6,184 bases of DNA from Candidatus Omnitrophota bacterium (GTDB lineage Bacteria; Omnitrophota; Gorgyraeia; Gygaellales; Profunditerraquicolaceae): contig JASEHM010000029.1 in NCBI GenBank assembly GCA_030018895.1, positions 1 through 6,184 on the forward strand. The letters are read 5' to 3'. The notes below the pieces were generated by a model, which was given only the letters and a program-made list of their open reading frames with translations, did no database searches and was not told the origin of the DNA. A program made the translations under genes and the position numbers. Positions 5,012 through 6,184 of the stretch are shown piece after piece (the first letter of the stretch is position 1; the number at the start of each line of letters is the position of its first letter).

Positions 5012-5849
5012 GCCAATAGCGCAGAATTTAAAGCAGGAGATTATCAAAGAAATTAGTATTCTGGGGAAAAAGCCGGTTTTGGCTTCGATAATGGTTGGCG
5101 ATAATGCAGGCGCAGAGGCTTATGCGAAGTCGCAAAAAAAGACTGCCCAAGATCTGGGTATTGAGTATCAATTCCATAAGCTTAGCGCGGATGTTGCGGA
5201 AAAGGTTTTGACGGAATTTATCGAGAAACTAAATAAAGATAAATCTGTAAACGGAATTATTATCCAGATGCCCCTGCCGCAGCAGATTGACTATAAAAAA
5301 ATCAGCCAGTATATATCGCCTGATAAGGATACCGAAGGAATGCATCCGCTCAATATCGGAAAGATCCTTTTTAATAAAGCTAAATTAATTCCCTGTACTG
5401 CTAGCGCAGTTATGGAATTACTCAATGCCACAGGTGTCCAGCTGCGCGGAAAAGAAGTAGTTATAGTTGGCCATAGCGAAATTGTGGGCAAGCCTTTAGC
5501 GCTTTTATTATTGGATAAATTTGCCACAGTTACAGTTTGTCATATTGGCACTCAAGAAGCAGGAAAAATAAAAGAGCACGTAAGAAGGGCTGAGGTTTTA
5601 ATTGTTGCTGTAGGAAAGGCTGAGTTAATAAAAGGCGGCTGGATAAAAGAAGGCGCAATTGTTATTGATGTTGGTATAAATAGGGTGGCAGATAAAATTG
5701 TCGGGGATGTGGAATTTGAAGAGGCGGCTAAACACGCATCCTGGATTACGCCTGTTCCAGGCGGGGTCGGGCCCTTAACAGTAACAATGTTAATGCGCAA
5801 TGTCGTTGAGGCATTAAAGGAGGTGTCTAATGGAAGGAAAGTTTTCTAA
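4989..5849 (+). CDS. folD: FolD-type methylenetetrahydrofolate dehydrogenase, catalytic Lys replaced
   Basis: FolD normally both oxidises or forms 5,10-methylene-THF (dehydrogenase) and hydrolyses 5,10-methenyl-THF (cyclohydrolase). The 286-residue product has normal length and order: LLEGRPIAQ, VGDNAGAEAY, IIQMPLPQQ with the conserved Q93, PDKDTEGMHPLN, PCTASAVMELL, the Rossmann segment VVIVGHSEIVGKPLALLL (157-174) and ITPVPGGVGPLTVTML (253-268). Aligning on Y45 (Y50 of E. coli), the catalytic lysine K54 (human K56) becomes Q49, and D121 (human D125) becomes E116. The NADP-phosphate-contacting positions usually seen as GRS and CHS are H162 and I186. It starts at TTG with a good GGAGG, overlaps fchA by 23 bp and overlaps the next gene by 20 bp. 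Dehydrogenase function is likely; cyclohydrolase activity is doubtful. Confidence 0.95.
   Translation: MAKLLEGRPIAQNLKQEIIKEISILGKKPVLASIMVGDNAGAEAYAKSQKKTAQDLGIEYQFHKLSADVAEKVLTEFIEKLNKDKSVNGIIIQMPLPQQIDYKKISQYISPDKDTEGMHPLNIGKILFNKAKLIPCTASAVMELLNATGVQLRGKEVVIVGHSEIVGKPLALLLLDKFATVTVCHIGTQEAGKIKEHVRRAEVLIVAVGKAELIKGGWIKEGAIVIDVGINRVADKIVGDVEFEEAAKHASWITPVPGGVGPLTVTMLMRNVVEALKEVSNGRKVF
5816..5825 (+). promoter_or_regulatory. Shine-Dalgarno for the membrane-protein gene
   Basis: AAAGGAGGTG is a near-perfect anti-16S match within the folD 3' end, with GGAGG six bases before ATG 5830. It is the strongest ribosome site in the window and makes the overlapping downstream start convincing. Confidence 0.85.
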
Positions 5850-6184
5850 AGGAGAGGCAATTCGTTTTGGGTGGCAGACTGTAAAGGCTCATCTTGGTTT
5901 TTTTGTGGCAATGATGTTAATGGCAGGTTTAATTTATTTCTCTTTTGCATTCTTGGCGCAGCTTTTTAAAAAAACCCAGCCAGGCCTTGCGCTTGTTTTT
6001 GACCTTTCCTCTACGATTTTAAATTTTATTATCCAGTTTGGCCTGATTCGTATTAGCCTGAAATTCGTAACAGTTCAGCGTTCAGAAGTAAATCAGGGTG
6101 TCATTCCCGCGCAAGCGGGAATCCAGAGAGGGCATGACAGAATGGATGCCCGTTTTCACGGGCATGACAAAAACGGGAGGCAAG
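5830..6184 (+). CDS. small membrane protein, partial, invaded by a repeat element after codon 79
   Basis: The frame is open from ATG 5830 to the window end (118 codons, no stop seen). The first 79 residues look like genuine protein: a short charged N-terminus (MEGKFSKGEAIRFGWQTVKA), a hydrophobic segment at about 22-46 and a second at about 53-76. This resembles small multi-pass membrane proteins of unknown function; I cannot name the family with confidence. From residue 80 (base 6067) the coding sequence is a repeat element read through in frame, giving the well-known translated-repeat peptide VIPAQAGIQ...MDARFHGHD. The native gene is therefore probably disrupted, with its remaining 3' part expected beyond the element outside the window. 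It is coupled to folD by a 20-bp overlap and a very strong ribosome site, so it was once co-expressed with fchA and folD. Confidence 0.75.
   Translation, partial: MEGKFSKGEAIRFGWQTVKAHLGFFVAMMLMAGLIYFSFAFLAQLFKKTQPGLALVFDLSSTILNFIIQFGLIRISLKFVTVQRSEVNQGVIPAQAGIQRGHDRMDARFHGHDKNGRQ
6067..6184. mobile_element. GTAACAG-ended palindromic element, truncated by the window edge
   Basis: It begins GTAACAGTTCAGC (6067-6079), identical over 13 bases to the end of the element at 1329, and shares GAAG at the same offset (6085-6088). Its core (6100-6168) is a two-hairpin unit bounded by GTCATT and CATGAC: ATTCCCGC/GCGGGAAT with a GCAA loop (6103-6122) and ATGCCCGT/ACGGGCAT with a TTTC loop (6146-6165). 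The right end lies outside the window. The eight bases before it, TGAAATTC (6059-6066), would be the duplicated target if it inserted like the first element. Confidence 0.75.

Noticed and set aside
6100..6184. Peptide tail VIPAQAGIQ...MDARFHGHD as a protein domain
   Set aside because: It is an in-frame translation of a two-hairpin intergenic repeat of a kind seen in unrelated proteins of many bacteria, not a conserved domain.

Overview
This AT-rich window is a densely packed bacterial chromosome segment with every convincing gene on the + strand. The gene set (trmD, rplS, rnhB, yraN, then fhs, fchA, folD) is chromosomal housekeeping plus one-carbon folate metabolism. The short overlapping genes, the palindromic repeats between them and the dedicated formate-to-methylene-THF enzymes would suit an uncultivated anaerobe such as a member of Omnitrophota. 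That assignment is an impression from gene content and style and was not tested.

Layout. Positions 1-133 hold no recognisable gene; their 3' part is a degenerate 9-bp tandem array abutting the trmD start. trmD (134-856) and rplS (953-1300) form the conserved tRNA-methyltransferase/ribosomal protein L19 pair. The rplS-rnhB gap (1301-1537) holds a 136-bp palindromic element (1329-1464) with 23-bp terminal inverted repeats and an exact 8-bp target duplication, followed by two 7-bp-period tandem arrays that run up to the rnhB start. rnhB (1538-2149), yraN (2139-2540) and fhs (2530-4224) overlap one another by 11 bp each and look like one translationally coupled operon. The fhs-fchA gap (4225-4450) holds a second, different palindromic element (4271-4404). 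fchA (4451-5011), folD (4989-5849, TTG start) and a small membrane-protein gene (5830 to the window end) overlap by 23 and 20 bp. The last gene is invaded after codon 79 by a third repeat (from 6067), which starts with the same 13 bp as the first element and runs off the window.

How the genes work together. Fhs makes 10-formyl-THF from formate, THF and ATP. FchA converts it to 5,10-methenyl-THF. FolD reduces that to 5,10-methylene-THF. This is the upper tetrahydrofolate (methyl) branch of the Wood-Ljungdahl pathway, equally usable for formate assimilation or for supplying C1 units. The most interesting point is in FolD. By alignment, the catalytic lysine of the bifunctional dehydrogenase/cyclohydrolase family is glutamine (Q49) and the conserved aspartate is glutamate (E116). 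The normally NADP-phosphate-contacting Arg and Ser positions are also not conserved (H162, I186). With a dedicated cyclohydrolase gene overlapping it upstream, this suggests a FolD that has handed the cyclohydrolase step to FchA and acts as a dehydrogenase, possibly NAD-linked.

The second theme is repeats. Three loci share a two-hairpin or long-hairpin core bounded by GTCAT...ATGAC. Two of them share GTAACAGTTCAGC ends although their cores differ. The GTAA end and 8-bp duplication resemble IS66-family transposition.
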